This document shows positions 37,290 to 45,877 of a DNA stretch of 64,000 nucleotides, one piece after another. The DNA is from AP-15 sp963818695 (GTDB lineage Bacteria; Pseudomonadota; Alphaproteobacteria; ATCC43930; CGMCC-115725). The position numbers and the translations under genes were made by a program. The stretch spans positions 558,001-622,000 of the forward strand of contig CAWFTG010000001.1 in the NCBI GenBank assembly GCA_963818695.1. Reading direction: 5' to 3'. Under the pieces are notes generated by a model. It saw only the letters and a program-made list of their open reading frames with translations. It was not told where the DNA came from and did no database searches. How positions within the stretch are numbered: position 1 is the stretch's first letter; each line of letters begins with the position of its first letter.

Positions 37290-38285
37290 ATGGCCATTCC
37301 AAAGCGCGTCGCCGTCACCGAGGTCAGCCATTGGCATTCGGTCAATGACGCCTCGTATCTGCGCATTCTGCGGGATCTCGGGTGCGACCTCGTCGGGGTC
37401 TCCGACCGCTCTGCGCGGATCGCCGGGGAGCGCGCCGAACAATTTGGCGGCACGCCGTTCACCGACTACCGGCAGATGATCGAGGCGACAAAGCCGGAAT
37501 TCGTTATAGCCTTGGGGCGGCATTGCGACATGCCGGAGATCTTTCGTTTTCTCGTCGGCGCCGGTGTGCCGTTCGTCATGGAAAAGCCGTGGGGGACCGA
37601 CCCCGAGACCGTCGCTGACCTCGCTCGCCTCGCCGCAGGCAGCGGCGCCTGGGTCGGGGTGCCGTTTATGTCCCGCTATTCCTTCTGGGCGGTCACCGTG
37701 AAGCGGATGATCGAGGCGGGCGAATTCGGTAAGATCTCACACATCTTCTTCCGCGGGATCCGCCCGACGATGCGGCGCTATGTCGAGTGGGACTGCCCCT
37801 GGATGGCTGACAAGTCCCTTTCCGGCGGCGGTGCGTTGCTGAACCTCGGCGGACACGGCTTCGACATGGTGCGGTTCATTACCGGCGAGGAGCCACAGGT
37901 CGTGTCTGCCGTGGTCAGCCGGCACGTGCATGCCGGAGACGTCGAAGATTACGCGCTCGCAACACTGCGTACCTCGAGCGGCATCCTGTTTCACAACGAA
38001 GTCGGCTACACGATGCCCAGCTGGCCGGCCAATCAGACGGACGGCGAGCAAAAAGTGGCCGGCGAAAAGCTGCTGTTGCGGCAAGCGGCGGGTGGCTTGC
38101 AGCTGATCGCGCCGGGTCGCGACGACTTCATTCCGCAGCCCGTGGATTGGCAAGCCGGCTACCCGCGGGCGATCCGGGAGGCTTTGGAAGCTTACGGCCG
38201 GGGCGATCCTCCACCGATACCGGCAAGCGAGTGCGCGCACGCCGTTCGCCTGATTTTCGACAGCTATCGGGCGGCGGGAGTGTGA
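37290..38285 (+). CDS. Gfo/Idh/MocA-family oxidoreductase
   Basis: The 331-residue product begins at the ATG at 37290, with AGGGGAA upstream; an in-frame ATG at 37275 is possible. The N-terminal Rossmann half includes LRDLGCDLVGVSDRSARIAG and FVMEKPWGTDPETVADLARL, containing the EKP motif whose Lys is the family catalytic residue. The second half carries GGGALLNLGGHGFDMVRFIT, the usual G-G-H-x-x-D metal/substrate motif. Such enzymes oxidise sugars or inositols with NAD(P). The opening does not contain a standard GxGxxG, which may mean altered cofactor binding. Confidence 0.85.
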   Translation: MAIPKRVAVTEVSHWHSVNDASYLRILRDLGCDLVGVSDRSARIAGERAEQFGGTPFTDYRQMIEATKPEFVIALGRHCDMPEIFRFLVGAGVPFVMEKPWGTDPETVADLARLAAGSGAWVGVPFMSRYSFWAVTVKRMIEAGEFGKISHIFFRGIRPTMRRYVEWDCPWMADKSLSGGGALLNLGGHGFDMVRFITGEEPQVVSAVVSRHVHAGDVEDYALATLRTSSGILFHNEVGYTMPSWPANQTDGEQKVAGEKLLLRQAAGGLQLIAPGRDDFIPQPVDWQAGYPRAIREALEAYGRGDPPPIPASECAHAVRLIFDSYRAAGV

Positions 38286-38433
38286 TAGCTCGTGAAAAAA
38301 CGGCCGCTCCGGTTACGAAACACGAGAACAGCCGGGAACGGCGGGGATAAACCCCGCGTTCTGAAGTCAAAATCGCACGCCTTGGCCAAACCCGAGACTG
38401 GGCGGCAAGCGTGGCTGGCGGGTGAGGTAGGCG

Positions 38434-38604
38434 ATGCCGCTTGTCAAGAAATTGACCCAATGGCTTATGCACCAATTTCCGGCAGCGGCCTCCGGAGTGG
38501 CCCTTGCCGGTGGGATATGGGTGTTGCACGGCCGGGCGATCTCGAAATGGGTCGGAAGACTGGCTCGCAGCGGGCAAGCTGGCCGGCCTCTTCCTAACGG
38601 CTAG
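38434..38604 (+). CDS. Small hypothetical protein, 56 residues
   Basis: From the ATG at 38434 a 56-codon frame reads MPLVKKLTQWLMHQF, then PAAASGVALAGGIWVLHGRA, then ISKWVGRLARSGQAGRPLPN. GTGAGG lies a few bases before the start. It has one weakly hydrophobic segment flanked by basic residues, consistent with a small inner-membrane protein. It occupies the 340-base gap between the Gfo/Idh/MocA gene and the convergent transglutaminase gene. No family is recognised and it may not be expressed. Confidence 0.35.
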   Translation: MPLVKKLTQWLMHQFPAAASGVALAGGIWVLHGRAISKWVGRLARSGQAGRPLPNG

Positions 38605-38625
38605 AGCATGAAGTAACCGTGCCTA

Positions 38626-39456
38626 TCACCTCCTCGGATGTGCGCCCGTTCTCGGTTGCTCTTCGGTGATGACCTTGAACTCAGCAAGCTGGGCTGGACC
38701 GAAACTGGTCGACAAGGCAACGTCTGCGGCATCGCGTCCGCGCGCAATTAGTATCCGACCGATCCGTGGCTGATTGTGCCGCGCATCGAAGGTATGCCAA
38801 CCGCCCTCCAGAAGCACCTCGAACCACGCACTGAAGTCCATTGGGTCCGGAACTGGAGGCACGCCGATATCACCGAGATAGCCGGTGCAGTATCGTGCGG
38901 GGACATTCATGCAGCGGCACAAAGCGATCGACAGATGGGCAAAGTCGCGGCACACGCCGATGCCTTCCTGGTGGCCGTCCCACGCCGTCCGCGTCGAGCG
39001 TGCGTCAGGATAGCTAAAGGTCAGGCGGTCATGCACGTAATCGCAGATCGCCTGAACGCGTGCCCATCCTGGCGGCACGTGGCCGAAGAGAGACCAGGCG
39101 GTATCAGAAAGACGGTCGGTCTCGCAATAGCGGCTGCCGAGCAGGAATTGCAGCGACTCGTCCGGCAAATTCTCCACCGGGATCTGTCCTGCATCGGGTT
39201 CGACCGCGTCAGGCAGACCGCTGTCGCAGACCACGTTATCACTTGAAACAGTTAGAATGCTTGGAGGCATCACAATTCTCGTGCAAATATTTCCGAAGTG
39301 ATCAGTATAGGTGTGCGATGGAATTGGCGGATCGAACGTAATCCGATGCGGTTTCGTCAGGTCGTCCAGACGGCTCGGGTGAACGCTTAGCATCAAAATG
39401 GTCGGAGTTGGCGTCACGCTGTTGAAGGCGATGTCATAGCCGATCCGAATTTTCAT
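38626..39456 (-). CDS. Transglutaminase-like domain protein, copy 1
   Basis: A 276-residue cytosolic protein with a beta N-terminal part (MKIRIGYDIAFNSVTPTPTI) and the papain-like transglutaminase core: GIGVCRDFAHLSIALCRCMN (catalytic Cys), FSAWFEVLLEGGWHTFDARH, where the catalytic His is replaced by Ala-Trp-Phe or lies at the following strand, and Asp in TFDAR. The catalytic His that normally precedes AW (HAW) is not present: the motif reads FSAWFE. This suggests loss or change of activity compared with its neighbour. Function unknown; relatives are thought to act as proteases or amidases. Confidence 0.8.
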   Translation of the reverse strand: MKIRIGYDIAFNSVTPTPTILMLSVHPSRLDDLTKPHRITFDPPIPSHTYTDHFGNICTRIVMPPSILTVSSDNVVCDSGLPDAVEPDAGQIPVENLPDESLQFLLGSRYCETDRLSDTAWSLFGHVPPGWARVQAICDYVHDRLTFSYPDARSTRTAWDGHQEGIGVCRDFAHLSIALCRCMNVPARYCTGYLGDIGVPPVPDPMDFSAWFEVLLEGGWHTFDARHNQPRIGRILIARGRDAADVALSTSFGPAQLAEFKVITEEQPRTGAHPRR

Positions 39457-39533
39457 CCGAAGCCCCTATTCCGGAGTGCACGCAGGATCGGCCTAGCAAG
39501 AATAGGGCCGGATCTGTCGTCTGAATTGAACTC

Positions 39534-40433
39534 CTAAGAACTGGTATCGGTTCCCCCGTCGTCCGCGCGCCGGACGATCACCTCCACCGACATTCCCAGA
39601 CTGGCTTCCGCTCTGCCATACCAGGTGCCCGTCAACGGCATGGCTTGGCGTGGATCACGCGCGACGGCGACGCGGATCAGGTCGCGGTTTCCAACAATGC
39701 CATTGGTCGGATCGAACTCTACCCAGCCGGCGCCCGGCAAATAGACTTGGCACCAAGCATGGGTGGCGCCGCCGCCGCGAATGTCCGGATCATCCCGAAC
39801 AGGAACGTAGAGATAACCGGATACGAAGCGTGCCGCGAAGCCGAGAGCCCGCACCGCTTCCACCATCAAAAGCGCCAAATCCCGGCAACTTCCGTGACCA
39901 AGCCTAAGCGTAAGGCCCGGCTCCTGCACTCCTTGTTCCGAGCGGCGCATGTAGATAAAGCTGTCCTTGATCGCCGCGGTCAATGTCATCAGCAACGCGC
40001 CGGTTTCATTGGAACGGCCCTGGCGAAGGAAGCGCCGTACCCAACGCTCCACGGCATTGTCCGGGTCCGGATATCGCCGCGTCATGAACGGCAACAGGTC
40101 GGGCAGCTCGTCTTCGCTATACGAAAAAGGATAGGCCGTCGCCTCAGGCTCGATTTGCAGGTCCGGGAGGTTGGTGGGAGTGTGCTCCAGCCGTATATTG
40201 CTGGCAAAGGACAGCTCCTCAGCGCGTGAATCAAAGCTGGCTACCGCCACAAAGTTACCGAAAACGTCGTGCAACCAGCGGATTTGCGCAGGTTCGGGAA
40301 GGATCGTCAGAGCCTCGTCGAGTACCTTCTGGTCATAGCCGTCACGTGGCCGGAACATCATACGATGCTCGCCGAAGCCGACCGGCACGCGATAGCGATA
40401 AACCGTGATATGTCGAACCGTCAGGATCGTCAT
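39534..40433 (-). CDS. Transglutaminase-like domain protein, copy 2
   Basis: A 299-residue protein of the same family. After an N-terminal beta domain (HITVYRYRVPVGFGEHRMMF) the core contains GHGSCRDLALLMVEAVRALG (Cys), ATHAWCQVYLPGAGWVEFDP (His in THAW) and Asp in EFDPTN, so the full Cys-His-Asp triad is present, unlike copy 1. Two such genes together are often found with alpha-E and circularly permuted ATP-grasp genes, but neither partner is here. Start at the ATG 40433 (in-frame TTG 40442 possible). Confidence 0.88.
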   Translation of the reverse strand: MTILTVRHITVYRYRVPVGFGEHRMMFRPRDGYDQKVLDEALTILPEPAQIRWLHDVFGNFVAVASFDSRAEELSFASNIRLEHTPTNLPDLQIEPEATAYPFSYSEDELPDLLPFMTRRYPDPDNAVERWVRRFLRQGRSNETGALLMTLTAAIKDSFIYMRRSEQGVQEPGLTLRLGHGSCRDLALLMVEAVRALGFAARFVSGYLYVPVRDDPDIRGGGATHAWCQVYLPGAGWVEFDPTNGIVGNRDLIRVAVARDPRQAMPLTGTWYGRAEASLGMSVEVIVRRADDGGTDTSS

Positions 40434-40983
40434 TTCAGCCAACCGCGCAACCTCGCGCTTCTCCTACACCGCAAACGCGGAAACTGCGAGGCGGAGCAGC
40501 TGTTACGGTGTCGCGGGCGAAAATAAGAGGCGGCAGGCGATAAACGCCGCCGTTCGACCTATTTGATTGCCACGTTTTCCCTCGCTCTTGGCGGCGGCAG
40601 TATCGTTTCGCCCGATCACTGGAGGTAGGACCACACAGCGTCGGCTACCGGCTGACCGAGGCCGCGCTGGTGTTCGGCGGCCGCACGACACGAATAAAGA
40701 GCGCTGATAGCACGTAACGGGCAACCGCGACCGCAAAGATGCGGATATTCGCGCCAGCGTGCGAGATCGCCACCCTCGGGAGGGTGCCGTCCCCAATCGT
40801 GCCATCGGATTGTCCGCGCCCGGGCGCGAGATAGCGGCCTCGAAAAAACCATTCACGATTGATCGACCGCTCCTCTGGCATAACGTGCGTATGCCAGACG
40901 AACACACGTTCCCGTTGCACAAAGCACAGTCAAATCCGCGGCGATACCACGGCACCGCGAAACGCACGCATGCCGGGCCTTGT
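40434..40983. other. Gap with no recognisable gene
   Basis: About 550 bases between the transglutaminase gene and the DUF1111 remnant. Open frames on both strands (for example minus 41036 to 40503) show no family features and are rich in Arg and Ser, as expected for random reading of GC-rich DNA. The stretch borders a region of decayed genes and is probably old coding debris. Confidence 0.4.
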
Positions 40984-42000
40984 ATGCCGGCCCTAAAGTG
41001 GCTGGTGGGCCTCGCCTTCCTATGGAGTACTTCCACCTGTCTCGCACAAACAGCTACTGTCTCATAGTTCCGGTCCTAGGGTCTCGTCTCGGGCCGGCCG
41101 GTGCCGGCGGGCCACTGTCTGGCCTCAGTACGGATGAGGTGAATTTCTTCAACGCAGCGCGGCAGATATTCAAAGAGGTAGATTCGGTTACGGGAAGTAT
41201 CGACGATGGCCCAGCGGGCGGAATTAGCGGTCGCGGACTTGGCCCAAGATTCAATCTCAATAGCTGTGCAGGATGCCATGCCCAGCCTGCCATCGGCGAC
41301 ACAAGCCCCTCGACCAATCCCGAGATATCTGTGGCTACTCTCGATGGCGCGCAGAACAATATCCCTTCTTTCATTACCCTACATGGCCCAGTCCGAGAGG
41401 CCCGATTTATCAACAACCCGGCGTGACCAACGAGCTCTTTCCAAACGAGCGTGATGACACCCCGAGCTGCCAATACAACCAGCTGCCCGAGGACGCTACA
41501 AACCTTACTGCACCGCCCAGGCCCAGCCCAGCATCGGCCTTTTCGTCGGACATCGTGAACTTCGCAGCTTTCTCCCGGCTGCTAGCTCCTCCCACGCCTG
41601 CCCCGGCCAACGCCGTTACAAGTCATGGGCAACAGGTCTTCAACAACGTCGGCTGCGGGCTGTGACACACACCGCAGCATACGACCACCCTGTCTATATC
41701 TGCCGCGCTGAACGAGGTTACCTATACGCCGTTTAGCGACTTTCAGATCCATAACATGGGATCCGGTCTCGCGGATGACGTTTCCCAGGGCCAGGCTGGC
41801 CCGCAGGACTTCCGCACGGCGCCCCTGTGGGGAGTTGGGCAGAGATTGTTCTTCCTACACGACGGGCGCACGAATGATCTACGACAGGCGATCACCGCTC
41901 ATGCGAGAGCGGCTCAGAGGCCAACGGAGTGATATCGAATTTTACCAGCCTATCCTTGCCAGACCAGCTAGCGCTGCTCTTTTTCCTGCAGTCTCTATAG
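40984..42000 (+). pseudogene. Di-heme cytochrome, DUF1111/thiol oxidoreductase type, decayed
   Basis: Pieces in three frames follow the family order: signal peptide MPALKWLVGLAFLWSTSTCL ending at AQ, then LSTDEVNFFNAARQIFKEVD, first heme site NSCAGCHAQPAIGD, VTNELFPNERDD, second heme site CGL-stop-HTP at 41654-41671, then FSDFQIHNMGSGLADDVSQG and FRTAPLWGVGQRLFFLHDGR, and finally NFTSLSLPDQLALLFFLQSL with a stop at 42000. At least three frameshifts are present and the second cysteine of the second CxxCH is a TGA. Functional relatives are periplasmic di-heme proteins, possibly peroxidases or oxidoreductases. Confidence 0.82.
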
Positions 42001-42379
42001 GGGTCTTAGCCGGTGCTCGCATTGTACGCTGTGATGCTGGTTATCTACGAGGCGCTAGTACCTCGTTGCGAAAATTAGCGTGCGGCACCCACCCTGTTCG
42101 TCGTCCCCGCGCAAGCGGGGACCACGAAAATTTCTCGTCCCTTCCGAGCGAGGATACCGCAGCGAGATGGTACGACATACGCCAATTTACGCAACCAGGT
42201 ACTAGGCCATCAACTCCGGAGGCTCGCTCTTCCACGAGCGTCGTGGTCGGTGGATCCTCTCAGCTCGAAAAAGTATTCGAGTTGCAAGCCGCTAATTCTT
42301 TCGCAGAGTTTCCCGACAAGCTATCCCTTAGGGTCGTCCTGATTATTTAATCGGGTGGCCCCGACGGGTAAGACGCTTC
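42001..42379. other. Gap holding REP-like copy C and otherwise no recognised gene
   Basis: Between the two remnants lie about 380 bases without a family match. One frame (42217-42348 region, plus strand) reads SSTSVVVGGSSQLEKVFELQ and AANSFAEFPDKLSLRVVLII, which could be an old fragment but is not identifiable. The REP-like copy C lies at 42099-42126. Confidence 0.4.
42099..42126. repeat. REP-like palindromic repeat, copy C
   Basis: CGTCGTCCCCGCGCAAGCGG then GGACCACG has the same hairpin core (CCCCGC/GCGGGG) and flanking CGTC as copies A and B. It lies about 530 bases inside the right inversion breakpoint. Confidence 0.6.
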
Positions 42380-42656
42380 TCATCCTACGCCGGCAGCAAC
42401 AAGGCGGCCCGCGAGCGACGGGCTCAGCAGCAAGTGATCGATGCGCAATCCGGCATCGCGGGCACAGGCGTTCCGGAAATATTTCTAAAAATTATTGATC
42501 CGCTCGCCCGGATGAACGGTCCGCAGCGCGGCGGTCCAGTCCTGCTCGACCAGGCGGCGATCGGCCTCACGCGCCTCGGTCGGAACACGGGCGTCATCGA
42601 TCCAGCGTTCCGGCGCGTAGACGTCGAGATCGGCCGGCATGACGTTGCAGTCGACA
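42380..42656 (-). pseudogene. xthA: Exonuclease III, back fragment cut at an inversion breakpoint
   Basis: Immediately after the breakpoint at 42657 the minus strand reads VDCNVMPADLDVYAPERW, then TEAREADRRLVEQDWTAALR and TVHPGERINNF before a stop. A frame change then gives FRNACARDAGLRIDHLLLSP and SLAGRLVAAGV. These are the C-terminal segments of exonuclease III, including the DYNVxP-type motif (here DCNVMP, with Tyr changed to Cys) and the catalytic-His neighbourhood RIDHLLLS, though the last SDH motif is absent. The front part of the same gene lies at 17535-17764 on the plus strand. Confidence 0.88.
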
Positions 42657-43650
42657 GGCCTCCATTCGTGCCGATTTGCCAGAAGGCCCGGCCTGGCCGG
42701 TTGAAAGACGACAAATCAACGAGACGCAGTTCGAGAAACCGCGCGTTGCAGCCATTCAGAAGACGAAAGCGATAGCGCCGCGGCTCGACATTCAGATAGG
42801 GCCATGTCTTGCCGTTGACGACCATCGCGTCACCGAAGAACTCCGGGATCCAGAATGGATGGATTTCAGGATTGGGCGGAGTGCCGTTCAGCCCGGCCGG
42901 ATTCCCGGCGGGGAAGAACCACTGGCCATCGGTGTCAAACTGACGGTCCTGTATACCCAGCTCGATCTCGTAGGGTCCAGCCGGCAGGTTGAGCCCGGTG
43001 CCGGCGACCCCGGTGTCGTAGCGATCGCGGATCAGGTAGAATGCCGCCAAACTCGCATAGACGTTCAGGCTCGTCATCCCGAGGGCATGATCGTGAAACA
43101 ACAGGGTGGTGGCCTCCTGCGCATTCGGATGGGTGTAGATGTTGGTCACGAAACCCTTGCCTTTGTAGGCCAAGCCGGGTGTGAACCAGGCATCGGGAGC
43201 GCCGTCAAACGCCGGAGGCCCCTCGGCGCCGTGCAAATACGTTACCACCGGCGGAGGCCCCTATAGGGCGAACGGGACCCCATTTGATCTAAAGGATCGG
43301 CCCAGTGCAGCGTCTGATCGACCGTAAGATACTGCTGCAGAAAGGGTGCTAGCGGCAGATCGTTGTCATAGGTGACCGTTGTTGGTCTACCGCGCTGGGC
43401 TTCGATCGTAAAACCGGGAAAATGGCGCGGCGCCGTGCCGACCTTGTAGCCCAAACAAACGTTCCCTCGTAAACGGTGGTTTCAACTCGCTGTAGCTGCT
43501 CGCAGGGAGCACCTGCTGCTGAAACTCGCCGATCGACACGTTGATGTTGGCGGCAGAAATGCGGGCGCCGGTGAATGTAGGAAGCGGGTCTACGTATTTC
43601 GGTATATCCGTTCCCGGAAGGGCCGTCTGATCGATTTGAGCCGGAGCGCT
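42657..43650 (-). pseudogene. Multicopper oxidase (CotA/laccase type), front fragment cut at an inversion breakpoint
   Basis: Reading from 43650 down: LPGTDIPKYVDPLPTFTGAR, SIGEFQQQVLPASS, then in another frame PRHFPGFTIEAQRGRPTTVT and TVDQTLHWADPLDQM, then a third, VVTYLHGAEGPPAFDGAPDA, HDHALGMTSLNVYASLAAFY and FWQIGTNGGL, where the homology stops at GGCC (42657-42660). The first copper-ligand motifs (TLHWADP, TYLHG and FHDHA) are recognisable. At least two frameshifts are present. The rest of the protein is at 17765-18730, on the other strand. Confidence 0.88.
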
Positions 43651-43797
43651 TATTGTGCGAAGCGTGCCCCTGCGGCAGATGGCACGTTAGAGGCTGAGGG
43701 TGCTGCGTCGCTGCGGCGAACCCTTCAAGGCTCCAGCGAGACCGCCGGCTCTCGGCAAAAAAAGGCCAATGCCGCCCGCCAAAAGTAGGAACGTGCC

Positions 43798-43985
43798 TTA
43801 GCGCAGCAACAACGGCGGGCTCTGCCGGTTGGCGATCCAATGCGACCCGACCGGAGCGCCGGCCGCCAGCATTTCCTCGGTCACGACATAGCGTTCGAAC
43901 ATGCTGCACTCGCCGCCGCCATAGCGCTTGGGCCAGGCCGTCCCCATCCATCCGCACGCGCCCAGTCGGCGCAAGCGGCCTGCCT
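43798..43985 (-). pseudogene. Acyl-CoA dehydrogenase, short N-terminal fragment
   Basis: About 60 codons read GACGWMGTAWPKRYGGGECS, FERYVVTEEMLAAGAPVGSH and WIANRQSPPLLLR, then a stop. This matches the conserved N-terminal region of acyl-CoA dehydrogenases (the GW-xxxxWPxxYGG and E(E)-xxxAGAPV motifs). Nothing of the remaining 330 residues follows. It is a scrap within a run of dead genes upstream of the multicopper oxidase fragment. Confidence 0.75.
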
Positions 43986-44077
43986 GCCTATTGCGCCGGC
44001 CCGGAGGGCACCGGCTCAGACCGTCCTCTGCACAAGGCGACGGCCGCGCCTACATGCCGCGCCGCGGTATGCCGCGC

Positions 44078-45634
44078 TCAGCGGCTGCTGCCTGCCGTCC
44101 CGTTATTCTCGACCGACAAGCCGACGAACTCGCTCATCCCGTGGCGGTTCAGCAGCAACAGCACGTTGCCGTGAGCGGCCGCCTCCTTTAACTCGGTTGC
44201 GGCATTCTCGGGAGTGGTCACGGGTTTTTGGTCAACCGACACGATCACGTCACCTGGCTGAATCCCCAGGTCACCCGCCGGGCTGCCGCTCGCGACCTGA
44301 CCGACCACCACCCCGTTCAGGTCCTTTGGCGCCTTCAATTCTTTGCGCAGCTGCGGATCCAGCGGAAGGAGTTCCATGCCGAGCGCATTGGCCTCTTTGC
44401 CGTTGCCAGGCTGTCCAGCCTCGGGTTCTGCAGAAGCCACGTTCTTCGGCATCTCGCCGATCGAGGCCTCGACGGTCTTTTGTTTTCCGTCGCGCACGAT
44501 CGTCAACTCGAGCTTGGTACCGACCGGTGTGGCCGCAACGAGGCGCGGGAGGTCGTGCACGGATTTAATTTCGTGACCGCCTGTAGCGGTGATAACGTCG
44601 CCTTGCTTGATGCCCGCCCGAGCGGCCGGGCTGTCGGCGGTGACCGAAGCGACCAGCGCGCCTGTCGCGTGGTCGGGGTCAAGACCGAGGCTCTTGGCGA
44701 TCGCCGGCGTGACGTTCTGAATGGCTACGCCGAGCCAGCCCCATGTCACATGGCCGCGCTCCTTGAGCTGTACGACTACGTGCTCGGCGATGTTCGAGGG
44801 AACCGCGAACCCGATCCCGACCGATCCGCCCGAAGGCGAATAAATCGCGGTATTGATGCCAATCACCTGGCCGTGAAGATTGAATGTCGGCCCGCCGGAG
44901 TTGCCGCGATTGATCGGCGCGTCGATTTGCAGGAAATCGTCGTAAGGGCCCTCATTGATGTTGCGCCCGAGCGCGGAGATGATCCCGGCGGTCACCGAGC
45001 CGCCGAGACCGAACGGATTGCCGACCGCGACCACCCAATCCCCAACCTTGGCTTCATCACTGTTTCCCCACGTCACGTAGGGAAGCTTTTGGTGGCTGTC
45101 GATCTTGAGGAGGGCGATGTCAGTCTTTTCGTCGCGGCCGATCACCTTGGCCGTGTGCCGGGTGTTGTCCTGAAAGATTACCGTCACTTTGTCGGCGTTT
45201 GCGACGACATGGTTGTTGGTTACAATGTAGCCGGCTGGGTCGATGATGAACCCGGAGCCGAGCGCCATGACTTTTTCCGCGGGATTGCGGGATTGGAACG
45301 GTTGTTCAAAAAAGCGCTTGAGGAACTGATCGAAAGGCGTGCCGCTCGGTCCGAGCGGCGCGGCACTCTCGTCCCCTGTGCCGTCGCCGCCCTGCTTCGC
45401 CGCCTGTCCCTTCAGCTCGACTGAGATGTTGACGACGGCTGGCATGACTCGCTCGACAAGCGGCGCGAGACTCGGCAGCGCAACGTCGATCTCGTTCTGG
45501 GTCTGTCGCGTGAGATTTGAGCCGCCCTTCGGACCGGTGTCGCCCGGCAATTCGGCATTGCACAATGCGGGAGCGAGGATCAGAGCGGCCCACACCGCAC
45601 CTGTCAGGCTCCATCGGATACGGCTGGCGGTCAT
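44078..45634 (-). CDS. degP: Do-family periplasmic serine protease (HtrA/DegP/MucD type)
   Basis: A 518-residue protein from the ATG at 45634 (an in-frame GTG at 45661 is possible). A signal peptide (MTASRIRWSLTGAVWAALIL) is followed by the trypsin-like domain with the catalytic triad: His142 (VTNNHVV), Asp172 (KTDIALLK), Ser246 (NRGNSGGP). Two PDZ domains follow, the first around WGWLGVAIQNVTPAIAKSLG, the second around MELLPLDPQLRKELKAPKDL. It degrades or refolds damaged envelope proteins. Transcribed away from the ABC protein gene at 45.9 kb, with about 240 bases between them. Confidence 0.93.
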   Translation of the reverse strand: MTASRIRWSLTGAVWAALILAPALCNAELPGDTGPKGGSNLTRQTQNEIDVALPSLAPLVERVMPAVVNISVELKGQAAKQGGDGTGDESAAPLGPSGTPFDQFLKRFFEQPFQSRNPAEKVMALGSGFIIDPAGYIVTNNHVVANADKVTVIFQDNTRHTAKVIGRDEKTDIALLKIDSHQKLPYVTWGNSDEAKVGDWVVAVGNPFGLGGSVTAGIISALGRNINEGPYDDFLQIDAPINRGNSGGPTFNLHGQVIGINTAIYSPSGGSVGIGFAVPSNIAEHVVVQLKERGHVTWGWLGVAIQNVTPAIAKSLGLDPDHATGALVASVTADSPAARAGIKQGDVITATGGHEIKSVHDLPRLVAATPVGTKLELTIVRDGKQKTVEASIGEMPKNVASAEPEAGQPGNGKEANALGMELLPLDPQLRKELKAPKDLNGVVVGQVASGSPAGDLGIQPGDVIVSVDQKPVTTPENAATELKEAAAHGNVLLLLNRHGMSEFVGLSVENNGTAGSSR

Positions 45635-45877
45635 TTCAGGCAAACTCAGAAAGCAATTCACAACTCACGAACTAGGACGCGCAACGGCGGCAAAAGGTTC
45701 CGACCGGAACGGCTGCTCGCGCCGAAGGCGGGACGTGATCAATTCCTGGGGAGATGCTTCAATAGCCCCTCCCGCGCATGCGGCCGTGCCACTATTTGCA
45801 CTGAAGAGCGCCGACTGGGCCGGTGGTGATGCACGAAGCCGGACCGCCTCGGCGTGCCGAAGGCTAGAGAGCAGCCC

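Noticed and set aside
41663..41665. TGA as a possible selenocysteine codon
   Set aside because: The gene carries at least three frameshifts and there is no sign of a selenocysteine-insertion structure or machinery; a nonsense mutation is simpler.
19176..42126. REP-like copies as the cause of the inversion
   Set aside because: Copies B and C lie about 1.4 kb and 0.5 kb inside the breakpoints, not at them, so recombination between them would not give the observed junctions.
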